Shown piece by piece: positions 50,598-63,690 of a DNA stretch of 64,000 bases. Position numbers and translations under genes: made by a program. The notes below the pieces were generated by a model. The model saw only the letters and a list, made by a program, of their open reading frames with translations. It searched no databases and had not been told where the DNA came from. Position 1 is the stretch's first letter, and the number at the start of each line of letters is the position of its first letter. Source of the stretch: Dimorphilus gyrociliatus (Eukaryota; Annelida; Polychaeta; Dinophilidae); NCBI GenBank assembly GCA_904063045.1, contig CAJFCJ010000002.1, positions 4,087,891-4,151,890 on the forward strand, given 5' to 3'.

Positions 50598-50942
50598 CGA
50601 AGAATTTAGTTTTAATACGTAATTAAAATTTTATCGATTTGTCGTCATATTAGTGCAGAGCGGACGAAAATTAAAACTGCTTGCCGTTCTTGCTGCTGCC
50701 ATAGATGTTTATATAGTCACGTGATGTCAGGAGCGTATATTTTCAGAAATATTATTTCCGTTGAAAAATATTAATTATTAGATTCTAAAATAATTTATTT
50801 AATTAAATAAGGTATTTATTAAAATATGTTAAAATAAATGCTCTATATTATTATTATCATTCTAGCCAATCAACAAATTTTCATGGGATCATAATTTCTT
50901 AAGCTGACCTTCAGTTCAGTCGTAAACAAAGTCTTTGGAACA
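50598..50942. promoter_or_regulatory. Divergent promoter, RhoGAP gene and threonine ammonia-lyase gene
   Basis: Only 345 bases separate the two start codons. A TCACGTGA palindrome at 50717-50724 lies about 120 bases from the RhoGAP ATG and about 220 from the other. The stretch near it is less AT-rich than the rest. Shared regulation is plausible but not shown. Confidence 0.6.
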
Positions 50943-53471
50943 ATGAGTGAGGTGTTGGACACTGTAGATTCAGGTGATTCTGTCACTGATGAAGAGCTAT
51001 CGGATCCTTTTTGTGATCCCAATGATCCTCAAGTCGTACCCTTTCAGGAAGTTAGTGCTGCTGCCTACAAGATAAAGAGTGGTATTGAAAGAACTCCTTG
51101 CACTGTAATGTTCAAATCGAAAATAACGCCATTTGAATGTTAATAATTTTTTTAGAAATCCCATTTGTCAGCAACAACTGGCATAAATATCTACTTTAAA
51201 AGGGAATTTCTGCAATATACTGGAAGTTTTAAGGAAAGAGGAGCAAGATACACGTTGCAAATGCTTTCGGAGGTATGTGTATTCGAGTAGTAAACACAAC
51301 CCTCCTGCTCTCAATTTCATAAATCATGCTCTTTTTTCTTTTGTAAAATAGCTTTTTTGTGACCTTGATCCTAAAAAAAACCCATTATCTCAAAAAAGAT
51401 TAATTTTACTACATATTCTGATCTCTTTAAAAAATATTCAAAAAAAGAACTAGTGTACTTGCTTAATAGAACTCAAGCAGACAGACTTTTGCAAGGAAGG
51501 AGGTGACGGGAGCGGGAGGGGATTTGTAATTATGTAAATATATAAAATCTAGACTAATCTAGTAAATAGAAGGTATTTAATAAAATTTTTAGATATTCAA
51601 CAGACAAACATCTTTTAATCGAACTCGAGACTAAAGTACGATTTTTCGTTTCAAGATCATATATTTATTCTTCTAATTCTGTTACTACTATTCTATTTAT
51701 ACTCCGTTCAAAGGTAGCTACATCGTTAATTCATTGCTCTTATAAGGACTTAATTACATAATATTACGTTCTATATTTAAGTAACCAAAAGAAAATAGTA
51801 CAAACCAATAGCGTCATTCAAACAACATGACTAGCAGTTAAAAAAAAAACAAATCTCCTAGAGGTCGATGACTTTTAGGGTCAATGTATTGTAACATATT
51901 TTTCAAAAACGGTAGTTTTACAAATTAAAACCAATTATTTTTCAATAAAATACTAAGCAAAATGTTATTAAAGATGTATAATCTAAAAATATTAATTTTA
52001 ATATTTTTTCAGGAAAAGAAAAAATTAGGAGTTATAGCCGCATCTGCCGGAAATCATGCTCAAGCTTTGGCATATCATGGCGTAGATTTAGGAATACCAG
52101 TGACAGTAGTAATGCCCATCATAGCCCCAATTATGAAAGTTACCAATTGTAAAAGCTACGGAGCTAATGTTATAGTTCATGGTGCTGATTTGGGTGAGGT
52201 GTGTCACTTATTCTTTAAATTCTAACTGCATATTATTATATCGTTTAATTATAATTACGTAAAATTAATTCTAAACATTATCAACCTCACATGTAAACTA
52301 AAGATGATGAAATAATGAAATTTCTCTAAAGATTGCGTCATGCATTATCTAATGCTTTAGTATTTAAATTGATTTTGGCAAATATCCAAAAAAAAAATGA
52401 ATTAAGTTTATTTCATTCTTTCTAATAACAGTATTCGATATATGAATGATTTTTAGATATATGTAGGATTATATTAATCTTGTTTTCCTTTTATTTTTCA
52501 TGAAAGGCGAAAACTCATGCTCTCAAACTTGCAAAAATCAAAGGATATACATACATCAATGGCTACGATCATCCACATATTATCGCTGGCCAAGGAACTT
52601 GTGGGCTAGAAATTTTGGAGCAGGTATCCGATGTTGACGCCGTTGTTGTTCCTGTAGGTGGAGCTGGTTTAATAGCAGGTATAGCTCTTGCCATAAAGTC
52701 TCTTAATCCCAGTGTTACGGTTATTGGTGTTGAATCGGAAAGATGTGCGAGTTTTAAAGCTGCCTTAGAGGCGGGAAAACCTGTTTATACAAAGGTAGCA
52801 TTATATAAAATTTGGTTTAAAGCACCTCACGGATCAACGTTTTTATAGGTTTCCTCTACGATTGCTGATGGTCTGGCTGTTCCCGTTGTAGGAGTAAATG
52901 CATTCGCAACTGCATCAAAATATGTAGATAAAACTATTGTTGTTTCCGAAGAGTTTATAGCCTTAGCTATTCTACGACTAGTTGAACAAGAAAAAGCTGT
53001 TGTAGAAGGTGCGGGAGCTACCGGTCTGGCAGCTATTTTGGAAGGCAAATTGGACGAATTGAAAGGAAAAAGAGTTGTTATACCGTTATGCGGGGGAAAT
53101 ATTGATACAACAGTCCTTGGCAGATGTTTGGAAAGGGGTTTAGCTGCTGACGGACGGTTAATAACATTCTCCGTCCAAGTGAGTGACAGAGCAGGTGGTA
53201 TAGCTGAATTAACCCGATTGATAGCAAGTATTGGAGTTAGCATAAAGGATATATTTCACGAGAGAGCGTGGCTGAAGAATGACATTTATAGTGTCATTGT
53301 AAGTGTTTTTTGTTTACCTATTTAAATGAGGGTGAAATAAGACTAATCTTCATTTTAATAACACAGAATAAATGTGTTGTGGAAACAAGGGATGAAGATC
53401 ATGCGAAACAGCTTGAGGAATTATTGAAAACTCATTATAGTCACATTAAATTTGGCCCCATACAGTTATAG
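50943..53471 (+). CDS. L-threonine ammonia-lyase (PLP, with ACT domain)
   Basis: Exons 50943-51104, 51156-51272, 52013-52198, 52507-52794, 52849-53298 and 53367-53471, all phase 0, give 435 residues. The enzyme uses pyridoxal phosphate to convert threonine (or serine) to 2-oxobutanoate (or pyruvate) and ammonia. The PLP lysine is Lys80 in TGSFKERGA; SAGNHAQA and the phosphate-binding VGGAGLIAG follow in the normal order. The C-terminal 90 residues, from about VQVSDRAGGIAELTRLIA, form an ACT-type regulatory domain, as in biodegradative threonine dehydratases. That domain separates it from serine racemase, which lacks it. The intron at 51273-52012 is long for this window. Substrate preference cannot be read from sequence. 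Confidence 0.95.
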
Positions 53472-53626
53472 CTTGACTGAAGACAATTAAGTGAATCAAA
53501 GACAGTGAAAGTTACACACGCGCGCACACAAGCAAAATTCTGCTCTTCTCTTCAGAGCTCTACTTCAGTTGTCTTTAAAAAATATAAAAAATCTCAAATA
53601 AAATAAATTAATTAAATAAGTTTAAT

Positions 53627-54531
53627 TTACAATTTATTCTGTAGTGTCGATATGATATTTAATAGCTCATTTCTCATATTTTCTACCTCGCTAATATTGA
53701 TCTTACTAACGTCAAATTCTTTTAAATCAAGAAATTGAGACCCAATTACTCTAGCATTACAAATAACGTGAATTCCACAATCGTATGCTGTGTTGGAAAA
53801 ATATTTATGAATAAGTTACAGATTAATTATGCATATAAGTACCATTTGTCTGATGTATGCAAGGAAGTTCCTCAACGTTCAAATTTGTGCATTCTAGAAA
53901 AGAACATTTTTAAGCGAAATTAAGGTTTTAATGAGTTTACGAACTGATTATCTGAGATAAATTCTTGCTAAGCTTTTTAGCTGCAGCAACATTAAAACCT
54001 GGAGAAGAGTCTATATGAAAGAATTGGCGGCTTTTCTGATAATACATCAGTAATGACCAGTGCGTCCCTCCTTCGTGAGTTAAATCCTCTTGATCGTTTA
54101 CTGCCAACAAGATAACTTCTTTGTTACACAAATCAAGAGGTTCTAGAAAAACATTCACTTCACTCTCATCTGGAATTAGAAAGTTTGTAATACTTCAAAT
54201 GTTATATTCAATTGATAGAGTATTAATTTATAGTAAGACACTGGATATTTTAGAATTATTACAACAATACCTGACAATTTAACTAGCTGAGTGACTTCGG
54301 GACTAATAAATATTATTTTGTTGGTTGATTTAAATAGGTCATTTTGAAAATATCTAAAAATAGCGTAGGTATTTTAAATAAAAATTTTAAATTAATCTTA
54401 TTTACACTTTACTCGAAGGCGAAACCAATAATTCTATCGTTAAGCCATGCTTTGCTGTTCAAAATAGTTAGGTCAGATTCTCTCAATATGCTATCACCAT
54501 AACTTAACGTGATACGGTCTTTCGAAGGCAT
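53627..54531 (-). CDS. SENP8: NEDD8-specific protease SENP8 (DEN1)
   Basis: Exons 54531-54413, 54353-54271, 54169-53945, 53893-53843 and 53787-53627 give 212 residues, the same length as human SENP8. It is a cysteine protease that matures NEDD8 and removes it from proteins. The catalytic His104 (GGTHWS), Asp121 (HIDSS) and Cys163 (AYDCG) are in place. The N-terminus has the expected LSYGDSILRESDL and WLNDRIIGF. The third exon needs the donor A|GTTCGT for phase to agree with exon 4; the nearer GTAAAC donor would break the frame. Convergent with the threonine ammonia-lyase gene (155 bases apart) and 270 bases downstream of AGTRAP on the same strand. Confidence 0.95.
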
Positions 54532-54801
54532 TATAATATATATATATATTTCAATTCTATATAAGTTTAAAAAAAGATATTTGATTTTTTTTTAGATTTT
54601 ATTTTTCCGTTTCCGGTTTGTTCTTACTAAATTACGTAAGTGTAACGCCACATTAATACAACACAGAGATGTAGTAAAGGTACAATTTTGAATAGTCTGA
54701 ATTAGATATTTAAGAAATGTTAGAGCATTAGCACATAGAATTTTTAATATCGTGTTTATAAATTTTTCATTATAACAAAGACTTTATTGGCAGTGGCATC
54801 T

Positions 54802-55708
54802 CTAAGGTACTTTATCAATAATTTCGTGTGGGGAAGCTGTTTCTATCTCGTTTCTCTGATCAATATTTTCATACTGTCCTGGTTGGGTACCTTTAAAAAA
54901 ATTGAGAACGAATATAGAGAGAAATAATATCTGTAAATAAGCAGGTGGCTGAATAGACGAACAATTGAATGTATACAATAGAATTGAAAATACTTTAGAA
55001 AGTATACAAACCGGAAAAATTATTTGATCCAGATATCCCAAAAGCTGTATACTGACCCCCTCTTTCTTGATAAATACGATATAAAACAAAGCCGGTAAAA
55101 GGCTTAATGATTAAATTAATTACGGCCATGGCAAGGCAAAAACGGGCTAAACTATAATTATCTGTTTAAGACAATAAAAAAACAGGTATATTAAATACAT
55201 TGATAAAAATTATTATATAAATATTACTTACAGTTATTTGAATGAACAGATATCATAACAATATCCAAAACGATGCTAACTAATTGAGTTAGTAAACCCT
55301 ACAAATTGATATAATAAATTCGCTAAGTCTTTTTAAATTTTCAATAGGGATTTTCTTTTTCTTGGTATACTTACCATTTGAATAGGTTCTGGATTTTCAC
55401 TGTTAACAATAGCCCAGAATTCAAAAGCCAAAATTACTCCTTGTGTCAACAAGTACGATGTTGGAAAAACGCACATACCAGACCTAAATTCGTACATTTT
55501 AATACAATCAACATAATGTTTATAATGATTATTTTATTAAAAATTAATTTTACTTACCATACTGTTAATACGAAATGAACGGTAAATATAACCTGCAATA
55601 ATTACATATGTTTAATTCAACATCCTCAGCTAATCTTGCCATATGTTGACAGAAAGAATTAGTTCAAGCGAAAAACATTACCTTAAGAGATACTTGTGGT
55701 GCTTGCAT
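54802..55708 (-). CDS. AGTRAP: AGTRAP-like four-helix membrane protein
   Basis: Exons 55708-55682, 55592-55558, 55483-55375, 55298-55232, 55161-55012 and 54890-54802 give 158 residues (human AGTRAP 159). In vertebrates it binds the tail of the type-1 angiotensin II receptor and promotes its internalisation; invertebrates lack that receptor in the strict sense, so the older role is probably more general membrane trafficking. The chain runs MQAPQVSLKVIF, several hydrophobic helices, LDIVMISVH, then LIIKPFTGFVLYRIYQERGG, all in family order, and ends in an acidic tail. Very short exons (27 and 35 bases) open the gene. All six phases agree. Confidence 0.92.
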
Positions 55709-58664
55709 GTTTTTTTATTTCTTAGACTTTAGCGGATCAGAATAGATTTTGTCTCTGTAATCATCACTTTCGTGTCACGAGACTGGAAAAAGAGCTATCA
55801 CATGACTTTTGAAATATTGGGTGCTACTAAAAACCATAAAGAGAAGATGATAAAAAATTAACGTTGCGAAATAAACCCTTTTTTTGCTTTTTAACAGTAT
55901 TGAAATTTAGTAGAGTATAAATTTCGATTTTATCTTATCTAAAGATAATACTATTTCATACGATTCTAGTGGATATACTTGAAGAAAGTGTTGAATGTTT
56001 AATTCACTAAATTGATGTGATTACTCATATCTTTCTTTGTATAATTCATTCAATTTTATTTTATTAGTTTCTCTTTAGGTAAAAAATGAATTTTATTTGA
56101 CAAAATTTATCGATCGGGAGTCTAAAAATAGATATTGAATCACCTCGTATACTCATGTAGCCTGAATCATAGAGTGGTAATTTAAAATCAGTATTTTACA
56201 TTTAGAGGAGGTAGAGAATCTACTTCTCTAAGCTTATGATAATTATATATGCATATACTGTATATATTAATTTTTATTGATTGTTTAGTATAGTAATAAA
56301 TATTATTAGAAAAAAAATAAGATAACTGTACAAAATAAATAAAACAATTTAATAGGCTTAATTTTACAGTTTACATTCTATTTTCGTATGTAAACATGTC
56401 TGAATTCCTATGGTTTCAGTATGATTATTACCGAGTTTTAACTTCTATGTAAAATTCTTTTAAGAAAAAATTACAATTAAATTCATTCTAATGATCATTT
56501 ACTTTAAAAGTTTGTTTACAAATATAGTTATTTATAGGGCATGTTTATGAAACTATTTATATAGTAGACTATACGATAATAGCTGAATTATAAACATTCT
56601 ATTATATCCTATTCACAAAAAAATATGAGCCGAAACAAAAAATATGTTAACTATTTAAAGTGCTATTAACTCTTTTTTTATTCTTATTTTTATTATCTAA
56701 AAATCAGCTAACAGTTATAGTAATTGCAAAAATTTTGATTAATGATAAATTGATAATATCACATGATATTATATATGAATTTTAAACAAAAAACCCATCT
56801 AATTCTATGATAATTAAATAAACTATTATTCGATTATGTTTTAAAATTGAAGAGGAAACTAATGAAATAAACACAACGGTTTCTTTCATTATTAGTATTT
56901 TTTCCCTTTTAATACGCTTTTCTTGATGATTTTCATTTGAAGATAAAAAGCTAAATATTTAATGAATAATCTTATTCATTTATTAGACTAAATGAGATGA
57001 TTCTTCTCCTAGGATTATTAAGTGGATGAAGAAGCATAAGGAAAGAAACGTTCCGATACTTAAATTGAATAAAGTGTTCTTCTTTTCAGACAGCAAAACA
57101 TTTGAAATGTAACAACGTGTCGCTATTCATATTACCTTTTAATATAAATAAATAGAAAGGATATTAATTCTATTCCAAACGAAGAGTAAGGAGGCTAATG
57201 AATTAAAATAAAGAAAATCATCGATGGAAGAAACTCTTAATCTTTTAAGCACTTGACGTAAAAGAACATGGGAGTTTTCACACAAAAAAGAACAAATTGA
57301 ATAATAAAGTGTTGGAGGAATACTTAAAGTCTATGAGAATATTCTATAAAGAAGATATATTCAAAGTTATTTCAGGAATAATGAAGATGATCCAGAAAAA
57401 ATAGCTCTGATGAGGATAGATGCACACAGAGAGACATCTAGTGGATTAATTTGAATTAATACATAAAATTTAACATAAAATGTGTATAGTTCAAATACTG
57501 TAGAGGTATATGTTTTGTTGTGTTACGTACTTGTTAATAGTCAAAACTAATCATGTCAGATGTGTGTACCTATTTGTTAGCAATTAATTTCTTCTTTTTT
57601 TGTGTTTTTATTTCAGTCCTGTGTTCAGTTTAAAGTTTTAACAGTAGTACCGATAATTTTTATAAACGCTTACCTCATTATATTTTAGTACAACATTAGT
57701 ACTTTTAAACCTTGATATAAGTATTAGAATGAGGCTAAAATATCGATACTCTCGCCATCTATAGACAGTAATTGTTTCCAATAAATAAATACAATGATGA
57801 ATAATACTAAATGTGTTTAGTAGACATATTCGAAGTATTTTTTAAGCTTTAATTTATCCAGAAATAAGATATCAGAGTTGAAAACCATGAAATTTTAAAT
57901 TTAACGGTATCGAATTAATTTCCTAAACGATAAGCTAAACGGGTAAAGAATAAATATTAAGGTAAGAATGTAATCGTAAGAATCTACAGTCTTTACTATA
58001 AAAACATTAATTACAAACTGACCAATAAATTTTTGTATAAAAAGATAAGAAATTTCTTATTAATTTATTAATAATTAATTTCATAGTTTTCTGATAAAAT
58101 TTTGTTCAGTAGGTCAACAGAGAGTTGGCTTATTTTAACATAGTCAATTTTCTAATAAAAGACAATCATCTATGAGAATAAATTGTTCATTTGTTTAGAA
58201 AGATATTATAATTTCAACTTACTTAAATATCGTATATTTATAAGAAATAGAGGTTTTCAGCTTACCATTGAAATATTTTTTAAGTAATGTAACAAAACAA
58301 CAAATATAAACTATAATCTGAATAATAGTGTTATTTTTAGAAAAAGGAATAGCTTTGTTTATTCATTGATCAGACAATGTCAAAATAATAACAATAAACT
58401 TATTATAGGCCTTTTTTCGTATCCTAGTACAATAAAAAAACCAATTAGAGACGTTGAAACAAAAAATATTCAAACAATTTAAGCTTCTTGTTTTTTATTA
58501 TCAAAATAAAAAACAGCTTATGTATATTAATTATAAATTTTTAGATTTTGATAAATTGATAAAGATTTGCAAGTACTTTTTATATTTAAAAAAAAATGGA
58601 ATATATTATACAAAGTCATACCATTGAATGTTGGTAAGCAGACTTGAATATTTAAAGTTACAAA
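55709..58664. other. Long intergenic stretch, no gene seen
   Basis: About 3 kb of AT-rich DNA. A TCACATGA variant of the palindrome lies at about 55798, 90 bases from the AGTRAP start. I found no open frame, RNA gene or repeat family I could support. Confidence 0.45.
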
Positions 58665-59298
58665 ATGAAACTGTTTTCATTAACAATTGTCTCTATACTT
58701 ATTTGTTGTTTTATTTCAAATGTCTACTGTTTACCTTCTCAGGTTTGATATATAACTATCTTTTATAGTAGTTTTTTCTCCAAAATATACGTTTTTCATA
58801 AATGTTTAAATAGGTACTCGGTTTGCTTTGTGATGACGGATCTATTTGTGATAGTGGTGGAGTCTGTTGTTCTTCTGGAGGATGTTGCCAAAAGGAGAGT
58901 AATGTAAATATCTCATTTCAAACCTAATTAATAGAATTTGATTATAATTACTTTTCTAAATACATAATTCAGACCAAATTCCATACATATGTAATTAATG
59001 TATTCATATTCAAATTTGAGAAAATTTCACTTTAAAAACACTTATGTAAAAAAGAAATTATAAAGAACTATTCTCTAAAACTTATCAATTCTATTTTTAA
59101 AATATGTTTAACTTCAACTTTTTCAACAAAAACCTATAGATTTGCTGTTCTAATGAAGACACCTGTTGCTTGAAAGACTTTCCTGTGTGTTGCGGTAAAG
59201 TTTGCTGTGAAGAGAGCGCCGTATGTGATAATGGAGAGTGTAGAAAGGATTTAAAAGTTAAAGTTTCATCAGTGAAAAGATACTTTAAAAGAAACTAA
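58665..59298 (+). CDS. Granulin-like secreted cysteine-rich peptide A
   Basis: Exons 58665-58742, 58814-58903 and 59140-59298, all phase 0, give 108 residues. A signal peptide (LFSLTIVSILICCFI) precedes a mature chain with 16 cysteines spaced C-5-C-5-CC-4-CC-6-CC-5-CC-6-CC-3-CC-5-C-4-C. Stacked CC pairs of this kind are the mark of granulin folds, but classical granulin has 12 cysteines; here an extra two CC pairs sit before the last two single cysteines. A basic tail (VKRYFKRN) follows. It is probably a small disulfide-rich extracellular peptide. Role unknown. Its paralogue lies inverted at 60229-60737. Confidence 0.8.
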
Positions 59299-60228
59299 AT
59301 AAACGTTGTTATACTGAGGTCAAATTTCTTTTAAGTAGAATGTCCTAATTTTAATTTAGGATAGATGTCCATATTAATACATATATATCGACATAAAAAG
59401 TTTCTTTGTTATCATTGAACTTTCGATTTTTTGAAATGTGAAGTCAAAAAAATGTTTAATATATCTTTACTCCTGTGAATATGGTTCAAACTGATAAAAT
59501 AGCGGCGACATAATTAGTTCAAGGTTATTGTTACGAAACTTTGAAATTTTCCAGTCCAATCAGTTCAATAATGTCAAAAAAAGTTCTTATCAAGATTTCA
59601 TGATGACTAAATGAAAAAAAATGGAGTATATCAAAAAATAATTATTAATTTATTAAATAGTATATAGTTTCTATGTATAGGAAAGTGTAGAAAAAAATAG
59701 TTAGTACTATAATTTATCATAAGAATTTCGAAAAATATTTAGTCATCTTATATTTATCTCAAATAGTATTGTTTCGTTGTGTTAATATGCTTATTTATTG
59801 TCTTATCAAGTCAATTAAAATCTATTTACAAGTAAGAAATGCCATTGCTCTTTGAGTTCATTCACTTTAGCTTGTTGATTGTTTTTTTAAGGGAAAGCTA
59901 TTTAAAATTTGTTATTGAATTGTTATTTTCTACTCTCCTTTTAATGTTCTAGAGTACAAGCTTCTTAAACAATTATACTTATTGACCTTTAGAGAACTTC
60001 ATTAGAATGTTTTAATCAATCTTCTCCTTTCTATGTTTCAGGTTGATAAGAAATAACTTAGGATTGGTCTGATTAGAAATTCTTTCAGAGTGGTTAAGTA
60101 TTATATAGGTCATCAAATTTTCAACGAAAGTTTAAGTTTAAGAATATTTATTTACAAGACTAGTTGAAGGATGTTGAAAAAAAAAATATATATATATATA
60201 TGAATGCTATAAATGTATAAATGTTCAG
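59299..60228. other. Spacer between the two granulin-like genes
   Basis: Lies between their 3' ends. A (TA)n run is present near 60186-60201. No gene seen. Confidence 0.5.
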
Positions 60229-60737
60229 CTAATGTAATGTTGAATTATTCCTCGAATATTTAGAAAGGGCAGGTATCTTTTTAGCTTGAAATTTTCTTAA
60301 TTCTTCTCCTGGACTGGCGCAAGTGCCGTCGGAACAAAGGTAACCTGAGTTGCAGCACTTTCCCTCGCAGCAAACTGGGAATTCAGATGGACAACACGAG
60401 ATACCATCAGAGCAGCATACCTAACGAAAAAAGTCAACTATTTAGAAAATACGTTTCTCTTTTTTAGTTTATTAAAAAACAAACTCTCGCTGTGGGAGGG
60501 CAACATCCACCATCCTCGCAGCACATTCCACCATCGTCACAGGCTGAGCCATCGTCGCAGAAGACTCTTGCCCCCTAAATAATCATATCTTACATATTGG
60601 TTGCTTTATAACTTACAAATTTATTAATTTAAGCAAAGAAAACAGAGTTACTATTTCACCTTTGGTTTAGATTGTATGTAGCTAAGGACAGCTACCAATA
60701 AAAAAAGTATTAAACAGGTTTTCTTAAGAACATTCAT
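60229..60737 (-). CDS. Granulin-like secreted cysteine-rich peptide B
   Basis: Exons 60737-60660, 60574-60485 and 60420-60229, all phase 0, give 119 residues. Signal peptide KKTCLILFLLVAVLSYI. The 16 cysteines have exactly the same spacing as peptide A; CCSDGISCC is the most granulin-like part. Exon 1 (78 bases) and exon 2 (90 bases) match peptide A in length and phase; the last exon is longer, with a Lys-rich tail. Clearly a paralogue by inverted duplication. The third exon's cysteines carry fewer acidic residues than those of A. Confidence 0.8.
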
Positions 60738-62337
60738 ATTATTACTGTTTGGTGATCAAATTGAATCTGACAGGAAATTTCAAAACTTTTACTTTTTATT
60801 CAAATTTTATCTTATCTGTCAGTATCTTTTACTTAAAATATTTGAATAATTATAGAATAGTCTATTCGATAAGACTCAAAAATTTATGGAATACGATCAT
60901 TAAGTTTAAGAGAAATTACTTTAAGGGCATTTATTATATTCATTACTTTTTAAAAAGCTTATAGCTTCTCAATAAAAGAGAATTTTCAAACTTCTTTCAT
61001 GATTTTAAGTAAATTTGATAATAAAGTAATATTAATGATAACTAAATATGAATATTCATTACTATCAATTCCAACTAATTAGGTATTTGATAAATACTCC
61101 GGGGTACTTTTTATAACAGATTGTCTATTTCATTTTGATTAATTAGGATCTTTAACAATCTAAATGAGATTGGGCTTAATAATTTGCGATGTATGATTAT
61201 GGACTATAATTTATTAGCATGTGATATAAGAAGGACACAAATACCAAGAGTTATTGTAAATGATTCGTACTGATTATATATCATTTAAAAGTATTCTAAA
61301 TTTTTCTACATGTGTTCAAAGAGCAAGTAAGTTTTAATTAAAGAAATACTTTCTTTAAATGATTTCATAAATGCATACTTTTATCAATTGTAAAGCCAAA
61401 AAAAACTTGTAAAAAGTACATGTTAGTTTGTTAAAATGTATTTTTAACACAGGAAGAGATTAAATAAAAAGCATAAATTATATTTGAGTTATTTTTAGTT
61501 TATTGACCTTATTAATGTTTATAAAGTTTAAACAAAAAACTTTATATTTCTTTCCTTTAATAAGATAATTAATAAAAGATAATAAGAAATTAAAAGTGAT
61601 GTTTCCATTTTTCTTCTGAAGAACATGATTGAAAGTTAGTGTTGATACTTATGTTAATTTTGTGGATATTTTATGGAAATTTTCCAGGAAAATTACAGGA
61701 TTAAAAAGCGTAGACGAAAGAAATTAAGAACTTTTGAAGCAGATACTTTTTATTCTTTTCATTCAATAGCTGTTTGGTAACTGTTGAAGATGTTTATTGC
61801 TTATTTCTGAATCTTTAATTTGTACGACTTACTTATTCTTTGTTACTTCTTCATCCTTAAATAGTGTAAGCCTATTGTTTAATATTCTATTGAACGATAT
61901 TTATGATAAATCCTTTCCTTCTTTAAAAAAATTGCGCAATAATTATGACTAAAAGCTTACAAGTATATAGACGCTTTAATTGTTATTGCTTTTGTATTTC
62001 ATTAACATTTAGACTATCTTGTTTATATTACCTTCAGAATGTGTATTAATAATCTACTAACTAAACTGAGTGCTACTAATCAGGAAGTCTTTTAAATTGT
62101 AATCATTAAACAATTACATTATCGCTCAGTAAAAATAATGAATTTTTGTTAAAATTAACTCGGAAAAATATTGAAATATTTTTGTTGTTTTAATTATATA
62201 ATTCTATAATTAATTACTTGAAAAGGAATAGGAAAGAGTTTATTTATTGTTATATAATATTAATAGTATTATTGTCTTGACTGAGGCGACACTGGTATCA
62301 GAAAACTAGGAACTGACAGGTCATTTACAAGAGAAAC
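60738..62337. other. Intergenic, no gene seen
   Basis: AT-rich spacer between the divergent granulin-like B gene and the CRAL-TRIO gene. A frame at 60749-60964 reads as low-complexity Phe/Tyr/Lys and is not supported. Confidence 0.45.
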
Positions 62338-63690
62338 ATGGCTGAATGCGATTATGTCTGTACACTGGAAGATAAATATATTAAGAAAGCTAAGGATGAA
62401 CTTAATGAAATACCCAGCGATAGATTATCAGCTGTTAAAGCTCTAAGGGAATGGGTTAATGAGCAGAAGCATCTTACATTCAACACAGGTTTGTACTTAT
62501 TTTATCTTTCAAATGCTGCTAAATACTTTTTTTAATTTATGTTTATTAACAGACACGCTAAATTTGATTAGAATTTTGAGACACAGCAAGTTTAGTCAAG
62601 CTAAAGCAAGAGAGACAATTGAGAATGTGGCAAAGTTTATTTCAAAGTCTAGAACCTATTTCTCCAACTTGGATGCCGAAGATGACAAATGTCAGTCAAT
62701 GCTTAGACGAGGGTAACTTTTAATTATTGTTTTGCATTAAACATATCAAATATTGAAAATATATCTTTTTAAATAGTCAGCTTATGCTATTACCTGGATA
62801 TGATGATGATGGAAGAAAAGTAATGCTATATAAACTAAGTATTCAAATTTTAAAGTAGATTTATCAGGCCAGCACTAACACTTTTTCCTACCTTACTTAG
62901 ATATGATACCTTTCGACGAGTACAAGAGAGATTATAAGTTTTCCGTAATGGTAAAAGTCATGAATACTGTATTTATATCCCTGATGGACGATGAAATGTT
63001 TCAAGTCAATGGTGTTGTGATGTTTTTCGACATGACCGGCGTTACTTTGAAAATGATTTCAACATTTAATGACCCAGAGTCTATTAAATACCATAAAGAC
63101 AGTCAGGTATATACAGTATATACATTATATATAATACTTTTTTCTGTAATATTTTTTGGGACTACTAACAACAATGATTTATTATTTTACCTAGAACGCC
63201 CAAGTAGGTCGACTAAAAGGTTTTCATTACTACAATATTGGAGGTCTCTTTGAAGCTATGTTTTCCATGTACAAACCGTTCATGAAGCAGAAGCATAAGG
63301 AAAGGGTAAATTATCTTGAATATTTCTTGAAAGATGACTTCTATAATTTACAATTGGTCTCATATTTAATAGTTACGTGTACATGAAACACTGGAATCAA
63401 TTTATCGATACATTCCCAAGAGAATGCTGCCTAACGAATATTTACCGGATGACTATGACGGACCAAGAGCTGGATCTCTTGTAGAGATTGGAGGTAATGA
63501 ATACACTAGATCTCTTTACTTCGCAAAAGTCTCTAAGTTTAATTGTTTTTCAGCTCAAACAGCGGACGCAATACTTAAAAAGAGAGAGAAAATCCTAGAT
63601 TTTACTGATCCAAAGCACATATCCTATGATGAAAGTAAAAAACCATCAGCTGAACCCCTTCAACATTTTAGAAAACTCAATATTGATTAG
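62338..63690 (+). CDS. CRAL-TRIO lipid-transfer protein (alpha-TTP/RLBP1/clavesin-like)
   Basis: Exons 62338-62488, 62553-62712, 62777-62838, 62901-63106, 63195-63305, 63373-63493 and 63554-63690 give 315 residues, near the length of vertebrate RLBP1. These cytosolic proteins carry hydrophobic ligands such as tocopherol, retinal or phosphoinositides. An N-terminal helical domain (RILRHSKFSQAKARETI) is followed by LLPGYDDDGRKVMLYKL, the strand VNGVVMFFDMTGVT, VGRLKGFHYYNIGG, and the closing LPNEYLPDDYDG, all in CRAL-TRIO order. The donor after TATAAACTAA (A|GTATTC) was chosen because it alone keeps phase with the next exon. Ligand cannot be assigned. Confidence 0.94.

Noticed and set aside
50943-53471. 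Serine racemase
   Set aside because: The C-terminal ACT-type domain and total length fit threonine ammonia-lyase better.
53735-53923. Forward open frame over the SENP8 gene
   Set aside because: Opposite strand of SENP8 exons 4-5 and the intron between them.
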